In this document: piece by piece, positions 35,034 through 43,909 of the stretch
Numbering within the stretch: the first letter of the stretch is position 1
How the letters are laid out: every line of letters begins with the position of its first letter
Assembly: GCA_023129715.1 (NCBI GenBank)
Contig: JAGMBO010000054.1
Span: 1-64,000 of the forward strand
Length of the DNA: 64,000 nucleotides
Source of the DNA: Candidatus Eiseniibacteriota bacterium
GTDB lineage: Bacteria > Eisenbacteria > RBG-16-71-46 > CAIMUX01 > WJJG01
Reading direction: 5' to 3'
Notes under the pieces: model-generated
Databases searched by the model: none
What the model was told of the DNA's origin: nothing
What the model saw: only the letters and a program-made list of their open reading frames with translations
Made by a program: the position numbers and the translations under genes

Positions 35034-36153
35034 GGCCGCGCCGATCCTCTCGGTCGTCCTCCCGGTACTCGACGAGGCGGCCGATCTCGGCCGCCTGCTC
35101 GTTGAGATCCGCGCTCAGCACCCCCCCCCCGGCGGCTTCGAGGTCATCGTCGTCGACGGAGGCTCCCGCGACGCCACCCGCGCGATCGTCACCGAGGCGG
35201 CAGCCGCCTGGCCCGCGCTCCGTCTGCTCGACAATCCCCGTCGGCTCAGCAGTGCCGCCCGCAATATCGGCGCGCGCGCCGCCCGCGGCCGCTACGTTCT
35301 CTATCTCGATGGCCATTGCGCCCTGCCCCGCCCCGACTACCTGGTACGCACCGTTGCCCTCTTCGAGGCCACCGGCGCGTCGTGTCTCTCTCGCCCGCAG
35401 CCGCTAACCGATCTGGCCACCGGTCGCTGGCCGCGCGCCATTGCCGCCGCGCGGCACTCCCCGCTCGGCCACAACCCAGGCTCGGATATCTACCGCACCG
35501 AGCCCGGTTTCACCGATCCGCGCTCGGCGGGCGCCGCCTACGAGCGTATCTGGATCGATCGCCTCGGCGGTTACGACGAGCGCTTCGACGCCTGCGAGGA
35601 TGTCGAGTTCAATCATCGGGTGGCCCGCGCCGATCTGGCCGCCTACTGCCACCCCGACCTGGCACTCGCCTATCGCCCGCGCCGCACGCTCCGCGCCCTC
35701 TTCCAACAGATGGCCCGCTATGGCCGCGGCCGCGCGCGCCTGCTGGCCCGCCATCCCTCGGCGATCCCGTGGCCCCTGATCATTCTGACCGGCCTGCCCC
35801 TCGCCCTCCTGGCGACCCTGCTGGCCGCGGGACTTGCCATCGGCGCCCTCGCCGCCGCCGGGCTGACGCTGCTCTATATCCTCCTGCTCGCCGCCGAGAG
35901 CCTGCGCCTGGAGAGCTTGACGCCGACCGCGGTGCGCGTTTTCCTGGCATTGGGGACGATCCACGCGGGCCTCGTGCTCGGATTCTGGCGCGGCCTCCCG
36001 GAGTTCGGCCGTTTCCGGGCACCTCCCGCCGCGGGCCGGACCGGCACGGCCGGCACAGCCGGCGGGACCGGAGGGACCGGCATGACCGGCACAGCCGGCG
36101 GGACCGGAGGGACAAGCACGACCGGCACGGCCGGCGGGATCGGCAGGAAATGA
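34999..36153 (+). CDS. GT2 glycosyltransferase with repetitive Gly/Thr tail
   Basis: 384 residues from ATG 34999, overlapping the kinase gene by 35 bases (GTG 35011 is an alternative). GT-A motifs: SVVLPVLDEAADL, VIVVDGGSRDAT, the metal-binding YLDGHCALP, and DERFDACEDVEFNHRV. Two C-terminal membrane segments (about residues 255-300), then a low-complexity tail of Gly, Thr and Ala encoded by a 36-base tandem repeat. It ends on the ATG of the next glycosyltransferase. Confidence 0.88.
   Translation: MGEAVPETQTPEAAPILSVVLPVLDEAADLGRLLVEIRAQHPPPGGFEVIVVDGGSRDATRAIVTEAAAAWPALRLLDNPRRLSSAARNIGARAARGRYVLYLDGHCALPRPDYLVRTVALFEATGASCLSRPQPLTDLATGRWPRAIAAARHSPLGHNPGSDIYRTEPGFTDPRSAGAAYERIWIDRLGGYDERFDACEDVEFNHRVARADLAAYCHPDLALAYRPRRTLRALFQQMARYGRGRARLLARHPSAIPWPLIILTGLPLALLATLLAAGLAIGALAAAGLTLLYILLLAAESLRLESLTPTAVRVFLALGTIHAGLVLGFWRGLPEFGRFRAPPAAGRTGTAGTAGGTGGTGMTGTAGGTGGTSTTGTAGGIGRK
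36050..36144 (+). repeat. 36-base tandem repeat at the 3' end of the GT2 gene
   Basis: About 2.7 copies of a 12-codon unit built from accggcac(a/g)gccggcgggaccggag. In the coding frame it reads as Gly-Thr-Ala-Gly-Gly repeats. Copy number is likely to vary between strains because the units are almost identical. Confidence 0.85.
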
Positions 36154-37403
36154 TGCCTTTGATGGCGCTACTGGGGCTACTCCTTGCTCTCGCTTCCCTG
36201 TCCATGCTGCTGGCAGGCGCCGTCATCCTGGGTCAGGCCTGGTTTCTCGCGCTCGTTGCCCTCCTGCACCGCGCCCCGCGAGCGTCCGAACACCCTCCCA
36301 CCGATCACACCTTCGCCGTCGTGATTCCGGCGCACAATGAGGCCGCGGGGCTACCAGCCATCTTGCGCACATGCAACCGACTCGACTATCCGCGCGATCG
36401 CTTCGCGGTATACGTCGTTGCCGACAACTGTGCCGACGACACCGCCGCGATCGCCCGCGCCGGCGGCGCCGTCTGTTTCGAACGTCGCGAGCCCGACCGG
36501 CTCGGCAAGGGCTACGCCCTCGAGCACGCCATCCACCGCATTGACTGGAACCGTCACGACGTGCTGCTCGTCCTCGATGCCGACTGCCTCATCGACCCGC
36601 CAGCGCTTCGTGAACTCAACCGTGAGCTCCATGCTGGAGCCCGGGCATTGCAGGTCAACAACACCGTCTCCAATCCCGACACCTCCGCTCTGAGCCTGCT
36701 TCTCGCCGTCGGCAACCTGCTGGAGAATGACTTCTTCTATGCTCCGCGATCCGTTCTCGGCTGGCCCGTCCTGCTGCGCGGCACCGGAATGGCATTGCAT
36801 CGGGATCTGCTGCGCCGGTTCCCGTGGAAGTCCTTCTCCCTGACCGAAGATCTCGAGTATTCGGTGATTCTCGTCCGCGCCGGCGTCTCGGTGCGTTTCG
36901 TACCGCGCGTGGCGGTCCGCTCCCCCCTGCCGATCGCCACCGCGGCCCTCGATGTACAACGCTCACGTTGGGCGCGCGGCAATCTGCGCCTGGCAAGGCG
37001 CGAGGCATGGCGGCTGATCCTGGAAGGCCTGAGCACTCGCCGTTGGCGGCTGATCGATCTGGGAGCGCTGCTGCTTGCCTCCAGCCGTCCACTGCTCGCC
37101 GTTCTCTTGCTCCTCGGCACCGCCCTTGCCCTCGCGGGCACCCTGATCGCGGCTGCTCCTATCCTCCCCGCCCTGCCGATGATCGGTGCCCTGCTCCTGC
37201 TCCTCTTTGCGGGCTATATCTTCTTGGGTCTGCTGCGCCTAGGGATTACCCGACGTCGGTTGGCCCTCTGCTGCCAAGCGCCGGGCGCCATCCTGCGCCT
37301 GACGGCGATCACCCTGGCCGCCCTGCTCGGGCGGGATCGGCGCGGCTGGGAACGCACGCCACGAACTGGCACGCAGAAGGCGCGCCGGCGGATCGCGCGC
37401 TAA
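36150..37403 (+). CDS. Membrane GT2 glycosyltransferase (processive-synthase-like)
   Basis: 417 residues from ATG 36150 (ATGA overlap). An N-terminal membrane segment, then a GT-A core: VVIPAHNEAAGLPAIL, VVADNCADDT, LVLDADCLIDP (DxD), LTEDLEYSV (acceptor TED) and VQRSRWARGN (the Q-x-x-R-W motif of cellulose/hyaluronan-type synthases). Three to four C-terminal membrane segments. It either polymerises or adds a sugar at the membrane surface. The larger frame from 35316 is antiphase to the previous gene and is not real upstream of 36150. Confidence 0.88.
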   Translation: MMPLMALLGLLLALASLSMLLAGAVILGQAWFLALVALLHRAPRASEHPPTDHTFAVVIPAHNEAAGLPAILRTCNRLDYPRDRFAVYVVADNCADDTAAIARAGGAVCFERREPDRLGKGYALEHAIHRIDWNRHDVLLVLDADCLIDPPALRELNRELHAGARALQVNNTVSNPDTSALSLLLAVGNLLENDFFYAPRSVLGWPVLLRGTGMALHRDLLRRFPWKSFSLTEDLEYSVILVRAGVSVRFVPRVAVRSPLPIATAALDVQRSRWARGNLRLARREAWRLILEGLSTRRWRLIDLGALLLASSRPLLAVLLLLGTALALAGTLIAAAPILPALPMIGALLLLLFAGYIFLGLLRLGITRRRLALCCQAPGAILRLTAITLAALLGRDRRGWERTPRTGTQKARRRIAR

Positions 37404-37406
37404 CCG

Positions 37407-38786
37407 GTGAAAGAGGCCATGGACTTGCTGAGACCGATCGTTCGCCACCTAACCTACGACGCCTTCCTGCGCCGTGACGGCTATCGCCTCGGCCCGCATC
37501 GCGGAGCGTTGCACGCCTCACAGTACTTCTCCCCGGAGCGACTGCGTGCACTGCAACTCGAGCGGCTGCGCGAGATCATCACCTTCGCCCACCGCCACCA
37601 TCCCTTCTATCGCCGGCGCTTCGCCACCTGCGGCTTCCACCCTGGGGATCTCCGGGAGCTCGGCGATCTGGCCGCGCTCCCCCTTCTGACCAAGGAGGAT
37701 CTGCGGCGAGGACTCAGTGACCACCTCTCGGATGGTTTCGGCCCGGCGGATGTCCTGCACAAGCGTACCGGCGGCTCCACCGGCGTCCCTCTGCGCGTCG
37801 CCATCGACTTTCCCGCCGCCAGCCTGAAACGTGCCGCCACCGAACGCCACAACGCCTGGGCGGGACGTCTTCCTGGCGATCGGCTGGCCGCGGTCTGGGG
37901 CGATACCGACAAGCCGACGCCCTGGCGCGACCGCTTGCGCAACGCGCTGACCGAGCGCGCCTTCTATCTCGACACCCTCCACTTTGATTCTCCGCACATC
38001 GAGGCCTTCATCGCTCGCATGCGCGCGCTGCGCCCTCCGGTCCTTCTGGGCCATGCCCACACGGTCTATCGCCTGGCGGAGTATGCCCGCCGCCACGCCC
38101 TCGACGATCTCTCGCTTACGGCAGTGATCACCACCGCGATGGTGCTCTCCCCCGCGGAACGCGAGGAGATCGAGAACGTCTTCCAGGCACCCGTCTTCAA
38201 TCGCTATGGTTGCGAGGAGCTCTCGATCATCGCCTCGGAGTGTGAGTGCCACACCGGAATGCACATCTTCGCCGAGGGGCTCTATGTGGAATTCCTGGGT
38301 GCCGACGAGACCCAGCCCCGCGAGTTGGTGATTACCGACCTGACCAACCGGGCCATGCCGCTAATCCGTTACGCGGTAGGTGATTACGGTATTGTAGCGC
38401 GCGGCGACTGCCCCTGTGGGCGTGGCCTGCCGCGCCTGCGTGAGGTAGCGGGACGGAGTGCCGACTTTCTCTATACGCCCGAAGGCGTGCCCGTCTTCGG
38501 GATCTCCATTCTCGACACCTTCGTCATTCACATCCCCGGCATCAAGCAGCTCCAGATCGTCCAGTATCGCTACGACCATCTTCAGTTCCACATCGTCCGG
38601 GATGCTTCGTTCTCTCCAGCAAGCCTGGAGCGCCTCGAGCACACCATTCGGCAAGTCTTCGGTCCCCGCATGCGCTATGAGCTTCATTACGTCGATCGAA
38701 TCGTGCAGAGCGAGCGGGGCAAGTACCGCTTCTCGATCTGCAAGATCCCCGGCCTCGGGTCTTCACAGCCGCCGGCCGATTCCTGA
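37407..38786 (+). CDS. PaaK/CapK-like adenylate-forming enzyme
   Basis: 459 residues from GTG 37407; ATG 37419 also fits. Resembles phenylacetate-CoA ligase and coenzyme F390 synthetase: KRTGGSTGVPLRV (phosphate-binding loop), FNRYGCEELSIIASEC, LIRYAVGDYG and the C-terminal GKYRFSI with its catalytic-type Lys. CapK-like members are frequent in capsule and exosortase loci, where the substrate is unknown; activation of an acid for transfer to the polysaccharide is plausible. It is the last gene of the plus-strand polymer operon. Confidence 0.85.
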   Translation: MKEAMDLLRPIVRHLTYDAFLRRDGYRLGPHRGALHASQYFSPERLRALQLERLREIITFAHRHHPFYRRRFATCGFHPGDLRELGDLAALPLLTKEDLRRGLSDHLSDGFGPADVLHKRTGGSTGVPLRVAIDFPAASLKRAATERHNAWAGRLPGDRLAAVWGDTDKPTPWRDRLRNALTERAFYLDTLHFDSPHIEAFIARMRALRPPVLLGHAHTVYRLAEYARRHALDDLSLTAVITTAMVLSPAEREEIENVFQAPVFNRYGCEELSIIASECECHTGMHIFAEGLYVEFLGADETQPRELVITDLTNRAMPLIRYAVGDYGIVARGDCPCGRGLPRLREVAGRSADFLYTPEGVPVFGISILDTFVIHIPGIKQLQIVQYRYDHLQFHIVRDASFSPASLERLEHTIRQVFGPRMRYELHYVDRIVQSERGKYRFSICKIPGLGSSQPPADS

Positions 38787-38788
38787 CC

Positions 38789-38807
38789 GCATAGAAGGTG
38801 CCTATGC
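38789..38807. terminator. Small hairpin filling the gap between convergent genes
   Basis: GCATAG (38789-38794) pairs with CTATGC (38802-38807) around a seven-base loop. It occupies almost exactly the 21 bases between the stop of the PaaK-like gene and that of the TPR gene. The stem is short and has no T-run, so termination strength is doubtful. Confidence 0.35.
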
Positions 38808-40580
38808 TCAAGGTTGTGGCTCAGCACCCAGCCGGCGCAGGATACGCTCTGCCCGATCACGAATCTGCACGTCCGCACCACTGCGCCGCAGCGCCTCGCG
38901 GAACGCGCGCTCCGCCTTGCCGCGTCGCCCCGCAGCCAGAAGCGCTTCCCCGAGCGCGTAGTGCAGGCGCGGGTCCCAGAACGCAAGTTCCCGCCCCCGC
39001 TCGAACTGATCGATCGCCTCCTCCAGCATTCCCTTCTTGCGGTAGGCGAGTCCGAGATTGAGGTGCATCGTGCGCCGATCCTCGCCGAATTGCGGCGCCA
39101 GGGCCAATGCCTGGCGGTAGTGAACGATGGCCTCGTCGAGCAAACCGAGATCCGAGAGCACGTTCGCGTAGTTCTCATGCCCCCGCGGTTGCTCGGCGTC
39201 CACGTCCAGCGAGCGCTGCAGCAGATCGCGCGCCGCGTGAAGTTCTCCCTCGCGGGCCAGCCAAACACCGAGGTTGTTGAGCGCCAACGTCGCCCGCGGG
39301 TTCTTCCGCAGCGTGTCACGCCACACGCTGGGCGCGTCGCGGTAGATGTGCGCCTGCTGCCAGGTGAGTCCTCCGAGGACCAGCAGGAGCGCACCCGCCC
39401 CGGCCACCAAGAGACCCCGCCGCCAGCGTCGCCACCCAGCCGCGAGCCGCCCGAGTCCCCCCGCGCAGGCGGCGATCAGGACGATGCTCGCGTGGTACTG
39501 GAAGTGATCCGCCACGAAGGAGTACTGCATCGGGAAGACATCGATGAAACCCAGCGCCGGGAAGAGCACGCCCGCGAAGACGCAGGCCGCCACCAGCGGG
39601 CCCCGTCCCAGACGGCCGCGCCACAACCAGAGCGCCGCCAGCGCCGCGCCCACCCCCAGTGGATAGAACCACTGCCACCACACCACCGCGTCGACGCTCC
39701 AGCGGCGATAAACGAATGTCAGCTCGGCCGGCCAAACCAGTTTGCCTGCATAGAACCAGAGCGCCCTTCCCGCGATCAGCACCCGGTCCAGGAAGCTAAG
39801 GTCGAATGCCGGCCCCTGGGCACCCACCTGGTGTTTCTCCAGGAACGCGGTGAAAAGACCCGCGGCGAGACCCAAGGCGAACATCGGCAACAGCGACATC
39901 ACATCCCTGCGCGTCAGGAAACCCCGTCGCCACCAAAGAACCAGCAGCAAGGCGCCGGGCAGCATCGCCACGACGGTCTTGCTCAATAGCCCTAGGAGAA
40001 AGAGCACCAGCGCGGCGGCATACCAGCCGAGCCCGCCGCGTGGCCGGGAGCTCAGGCCGGCGAAGCGCACATAGGCGAGGGCGGCCCCCAGTGCAAAGAG
40101 GCCTGAGAGCACGTTCTTGCGTTCGGTGATCCAGGCCACGCTCTCGACCTGCACGGGATGGAGCGCGAACAGGGCGGCCCCCAGCCAGGCAAAGGGAAGA
40201 CCAAGGGCGCGCAGGAGCGTCCAGAGGAGCAGTGCATTGGCGGCGTGCAGCAGGACATTGACCAGATGGAAGGGAAATGGATCGGGATCCTCGCCCGGGA
40301 AAGGATCGTCCATCCGGTGCTGGATCCAGAAGGAGCTATGCACCAGCGGGTAGTACTGCACTGTCGCGCTCGGATCAAACCAGATCCGTTCCAGCCCCTT
40401 GGGGCTCCGCAGCTCAACGTTCTCCGTCACATAGCGGTCATCGTCCCAGATGTACCCACCCTCGAGTGCGGGACCGTAGGCAACCAGCGTCACCACGACC
40501 AGCAGGAGCGCCCCGCACAGCCAGACCCGGCTCGTGCGCATCGCCCCGGTCCGTCGATCAGCGCTCCGCTTCTGCCCCAT
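38808..40580 (-). CDS. GT-C-like multi-span membrane protein with C-terminal TPR repeats
   Basis: 590 residues from ATG 40580 (the frame extends to a TTG at 40637 but without support). After the first membrane segment comes GGYIWDDDRYVTEN, the acidic luminal/periplasmic loop seen in TMTC-like and PMT-like GT-C proteins, then FALHPVQVESVAWITERKNVLSGLF. About ten membrane segments are followed by four TPRs (ALNNLGVWLAREGEL, NYANVLSDLGLLDEA, HLNLGLAYRKKGMLEEA, HYALGEALLAAGRRGKA). Likely a lipid-linked-sugar-dependent protein glycosyltransferase or a relative; activity unproven. Confidence 0.75.
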   Translation of the reverse strand: MGQKRSADRRTGAMRTSRVWLCGALLLVVVTLVAYGPALEGGYIWDDDRYVTENVELRSPKGLERIWFDPSATVQYYPLVHSSFWIQHRMDDPFPGEDPDPFPFHLVNVLLHAANALLLWTLLRALGLPFAWLGAALFALHPVQVESVAWITERKNVLSGLFALGAALAYVRFAGLSSRPRGGLGWYAAALVLFLLGLLSKTVVAMLPGALLLVLWWRRGFLTRRDVMSLLPMFALGLAAGLFTAFLEKHQVGAQGPAFDLSFLDRVLIAGRALWFYAGKLVWPAELTFVYRRWSVDAVVWWQWFYPLGVGAALAALWLWRGRLGRGPLVAACVFAGVLFPALGFIDVFPMQYSFVADHFQYHASIVLIAACAGGLGRLAAGWRRWRRGLLVAGAGALLLVLGGLTWQQAHIYRDAPSVWRDTLRKNPRATLALNNLGVWLAREGELHAARDLLQRSLDVDAEQPRGHENYANVLSDLGLLDEAIVHYRQALALAPQFGEDRRTMHLNLGLAYRKKGMLEEAIDQFERGRELAFWDPRLHYALGEALLAAGRRGKAERAFREALRRSGADVQIRDRAERILRRLGAEPQP

Positions 40581-40702
40581 CACCTGCCATCCTCCCTCGC
40601 ACCCTAGCACCACGAAGAGCCCCGCCAAGTAAAACAACCCGGCATCTCGCCGCGTCTACGTGCTGACCAGAGTACTCGGCCGCGGCGCCATTGCCGCGTT
40701 GG

Positions 40703-42061
40703 CTACACGTTCACATGCAGCCATCTGCCGCGGCGGAAGTACGCGTAGAATCCCATGGCCCCCAGCGCTGTCGCGCCAGTGACCGCCCACCAGACCGCCA
40801 CCGGCCCCAGCCCGAGCACTCTGCTCAGCACGTAGACGGCCGGCACCTCCAGCACCCAGGCCTCAATCATGCTACAGACCATCGCCGGCCGGTTTTCCCC
40901 CACACCCGCGTAGATGTTCTCCATCATGATGTGGAGCCCGATGAAGGGAAACCCCACCGCCAGCACGCGCATCAGCTCGATGCCATGGCCGATTGTCTCG
41001 GGGTCAGTGAAAAACCGGCGCATGATCGCACCCGCACCGAAGAAGACGACCCCCGCCAGCACAAGCATCAGTCCCAACGCCAGCAGCATCGCCTGTTGTG
41101 CGGTGCGCCGCGCGCGTTCGAGCTTTCCCGCGCCAAGATTATGACCGATCAACGCCGAGAGACCTAGACCGATCCCGACCACCATCATCACCCCGAAGGC
41201 GGTCACCCGCGTGCCGATTCCGTATGCGGCCACCACCCCCATGCCGAAAGTCGCGATCATCGGCATGATCGCGGTGCGCGCCAGCGAGAAGGAGACCGAA
41301 CCGATCGCTGAGGGGCCGCCGATCTTCATGATTTGCGCCATCACGCGCCACTGCACCGGCCGCCCTCCACGCAGATGCAGGCGCACGTGCGCGCCACCCC
41401 CGACGAAGATGAGCACCCCGACCGTGAAGGCAACGGCGTAGGAGATCACAGAGGCCCATGCCGCCCCCGCGATTCCGAGGGCAGGAAAGATCCACCAGCC
41501 GAAGATCATCAAGGGGTCGAGCACGATGTTGAGCCCCGTAAAGCCGAGCATCAGGAGCATGGCCTTCTTCGGGTTGGCGACACCCCGCAGGGCGGTGAAC
41601 ACCGAGTAGGTCGCGAAGTTGAAACCCAGCCCGGCGAAGATGATCCGCCCATAGGTCGTGCCCAGCCCGATCACTTCCCCCTGCGCGCCGAGCAAGCGCA
41701 CGATCCAGGGAACGGTGAGGAAACCGAGGGCCCCCACCAGGAGCGCGGCGATCCATTTCAACAAGAAGGTCTCGCGGATGGCCAGTTCGGTCCCCAGCAC
41801 ATCGCCCTCGCCGTAGCGCCGCGAGATGACCGCCACCGAGCCGGCCCCCACGATCATGTTGGCCGAGTGAATCACCCAGAGAAACGGCGCGAGGATGGAA
41901 ACTGCAGCGACCGGAGCGGATCCGAGACGCGAGAGCCAGTAGGCGTCGACCAGGTCGTACAGGTTGCCGACCGCGAAACCGATCATCGAGGGCACCCCCA
42001 TGCGCAGGATCGAGCCGATGATCGAACCTTCGGTGTGGTCGCCGCTCTGCAGCGGTTTCAC
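40703..42061 (-). CDS. MATE family efflux transporter
   Basis: 452 residues, GTG start at 42061 behind a G-rich ribosome binding site. Twelve membrane segments in two similar halves; typical elements are GVPSMIGFAVGNLYDLVDAYWLSRLG near the N-terminus and ALRGVANPKKAMLLMLGFTGLNIVLDPLMIF in the middle. Drug or metabolite/cation antiport at the inner membrane is expected. It does not look co-transcribed with the gene downstream, which begins 123 bases further on. Confidence 0.92.
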   Translation of the reverse strand: MKPLQSGDHTEGSIIGSILRMGVPSMIGFAVGNLYDLVDAYWLSRLGSAPVAAVSILAPFLWVIHSANMIVGAGSVAVISRRYGEGDVLGTELAIRETFLLKWIAALLVGALGFLTVPWIVRLLGAQGEVIGLGTTYGRIIFAGLGFNFATYSVFTALRGVANPKKAMLLMLGFTGLNIVLDPLMIFGWWIFPALGIAGAAWASVISYAVAFTVGVLIFVGGGAHVRLHLRGGRPVQWRVMAQIMKIGGPSAIGSVSFSLARTAIMPMIATFGMGVVAAYGIGTRVTAFGVMMVVGIGLGLSALIGHNLGAGKLERARRTAQQAMLLALGLMLVLAGVVFFGAGAIMRRFFTDPETIGHGIELMRVLAVGFPFIGLHIMMENIYAGVGENRPAMVCSMIEAWVLEVPAVYVLSRVLGLGPVAVWWAVTGATALGAMGFYAYFRRGRWLHVNV

Positions 42062-42241
42062 GACGGGCGCCCCCCCCCGACTTGTCTACCCAGCGCCGGT
42101 GATGCGAATCCTGCCACGCGCCCGCGGCGCGCGTCGATGGGAATCCCCTTGCCACGGCGGCGGGCAGAGCTTAAGCTTATGCGTTGGAGAAGGCGTCGAT
42201 ATCCGTGGCGCCGCCCCGACCATCCTCCCCGGAGGTGTCCG

Positions 42242-43357
42242 ATGACGATCCGCCGCCCTGCCGCTTCGTTCGCCCTGCTCCTACCGGCACTCCTGCCCCT
42301 GCTGGCCCTGCTGGTTCCCTCTCCCGTACAAGGTGCATCCACCCGCTCCTGCGGTGATCACCACTGGGAACCCTGCGAGTGGTGCGGCCAGGACGCCTAT
42401 CAGGACGTCGGCTGGCCCGAGATGAACCATGACTGCCAGATCGAACTCGTCGACTTCGGCCTCTTCGCCCAGGATTGGGCCCTGAGCGGTCCCGCACTGA
42501 GTGGGGATTTCAACGCCGACACCTATGTCGATCTTCTCGATTTTCAGATCTTCGCCTTCTTCTACAATCTGCCCGTCGACCCCTGCGTCCCCTGTGGTTT
42601 GGTGCCCGACGGCTGTCGCGGCACGATCCGGCTCTCGGCCAACGGTTTCGATCCGGAAGTGGACCTAGACCAGATCCTGCTTTCTCCTGGTGTCCAGGCC
42701 GCCGCCATGGTCGTGGTCGAGGATTGCGCGGGTCTGATGGCGGCTGACTGGACCCTGCACTTCAGTCCGAATGTCCAGGTGCTGGGGCGATACAGCGAGG
42801 GCATCCTCGAGATTTCTTCGGCGACCGCCTTCGGTTTCCCACTCGATGGCGCCGCGCACTTCCTCGGCGGATGCAGCTTCGTCGTGCTCGATGACGACCC
42901 CGCCTGGATCCGTCTGACCAGCGCCGCGGGGCCTGGATGGGAGCTCGCCTGGGCCCAGATCCCTCCGGCGCGCAAGGTCTACTTCCCGCGCGTTGCTCAC
43001 CTGGGCATCAATGGCCCGCCGCCACCCGATTCCCTCGGCTGTCAACCGAGCGGCCTCGAGAGCCCCACGGGCGCGGATGCCGCGCGCAGCATGATTCGCT
43101 GCCGGCCCAACCCCGCCCGCGAGCGGGTCCGCGTCTCGCTCCAGCTCGCCGCACGTCAGGATGTGGATCTGGTTGCCTGTGACGTTTTGGGCCGCGTGAT
43201 CCGTCACCTGCATGCGGGCATGCTTGGTCCCGGAACCGTCGAGCTCGATTGGGATGGGTGCACGCAAGAGGGTAACCCGGTGGCCCCCGGCATCTACTGG
43301 CTGCGCATCATCGGGCCGCACATCGACCAGCGGGCGCCGATCGTCTGGCTGCGATGA
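42242..43357 (+). CDS. Secreted dockerin-like protein with FlgD/Por-type C-terminal domain
   Basis: 371 residues; GGAGG six bases before the ATG. Signal peptide (ALLLPALLPLLALLVPSPVQGA). Residues 60-110 contain a pair of dockerin-type calcium loops, the second clear (DFNADTYVDLLDFQIFA), the first degenerate (DCQIELVDFGLFAQ). The middle 200 residues are unrecognised. The C-terminus (RPNPARERVRVSLQL, VDLVACDVLGRVIRHL, APGIYWLRI) is a FlgD-Ig/Por-like sorting domain like that at 5254-5517. Its stop codon directly abuts the apt stop with no gap. Confidence 0.8.
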   Translation: MTIRRPAASFALLLPALLPLLALLVPSPVQGASTRSCGDHHWEPCEWCGQDAYQDVGWPEMNHDCQIELVDFGLFAQDWALSGPALSGDFNADTYVDLLDFQIFAFFYNLPVDPCVPCGLVPDGCRGTIRLSANGFDPEVDLDQILLSPGVQAAAMVVVEDCAGLMAADWTLHFSPNVQVLGRYSEGILEISSATAFGFPLDGAAHFLGGCSFVVLDDDPAWIRLTSAAGPGWELAWAQIPPARKVYFPRVAHLGINGPPPPDSLGCQPSGLESPTGADAARSMIRCRPNPARERVRVSLQLAARQDVDLVACDVLGRVIRHLHAGMLGPGTVELDWDGCTQEGNPVAPGIYWLRIIGPHIDQRAPIVWLR

Positions 43358-43909
43358 TTACTCCCCTTCCCCAAAGATGATCAGGCTGCGGATCTGTTGC
43401 GCGGTGAGCCCCTCGGCCAGCAGGGGAGCGCGGCCATCGAGATAGCCAAGTTCCACCAGAAAGGCGATGCCCGTCATTTCGGCCCCTGCCCGGCGCACCA
43501 GACGCGTGGCCGCGGCGGCGGTCCCGCCGGTGGCGAGTAGATCGTCGACGATCAGCACTCGCTGTCCCTCCCCCACCGCATCAACGTGCATCTCGAGCGC
43601 ATTCTCGCCATATTCCAGCCGGTAGGACTCACGCAACGTCTTCCAGGGTAGCTTGCCCGGCTTGCGGAACGGAAAGAAGGGACGCTCGCTGTCGTGCGCG
43701 ATCAGGGTTCCCAGAATCAGCCCCCGCGCCTCGATCCCACCCACGACATCGAAGCTGCTGACCGGAAACTCTGCGAGGATCTGGTCGACACAGCGGCGCG
43801 CGAGCGCCGGATCCTGGAATACGGTCGTTACGTCCTTAAAGGCGATCCCGGGCTTCGGGAAGTCCGGGATCGTGCGAATAACGGCCTTCAAGGCCTTGGT
43901 CAGTTCCAT
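43358..43909 (-). CDS. apt: Adenine phosphoribosyltransferase
   Basis: 183 residues from ATG 43909 (MELTKALKAVIRTIPDFPKPGIAFKD is the family N-terminus). PRPP loop VLIVDDLLATGGT is intact, and GGIEARGLILG is the purine-site flap region. Converts adenine and PRPP to AMP in salvage. The start lies 10 bases inside the 3' end of the sigma factor gene, so the two are probably translated from one mRNA. Confidence 0.96.
   Translation of the reverse strand: MELTKALKAVIRTIPDFPKPGIAFKDVTTVFQDPALARRCVDQILAEFPVSSFDVVGGIEARGLILGTLIAHDSERPFFPFRKPGKLPWKTLRESYRLEYGENALEMHVDAVGEGQRVLIVDDLLATGGTAAAATRLVRRAGAEMTGIAFLVELGYLDGRAPLLAEGLTAQQIRSLIIFGEGE

Noticed and set aside
35316-36149. Upstream extension of the second GT2 open frame
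   Set aside because: It runs antiphase through the first GT2 gene and is Arg/Pro-rich nonsense; the real protein begins at ATG 36150.
40914-41144. Small plus-strand frames opposite the MATE gene
   Set aside because: No motif, no ribosome binding site, and fully covered by a well-supported transporter gene.
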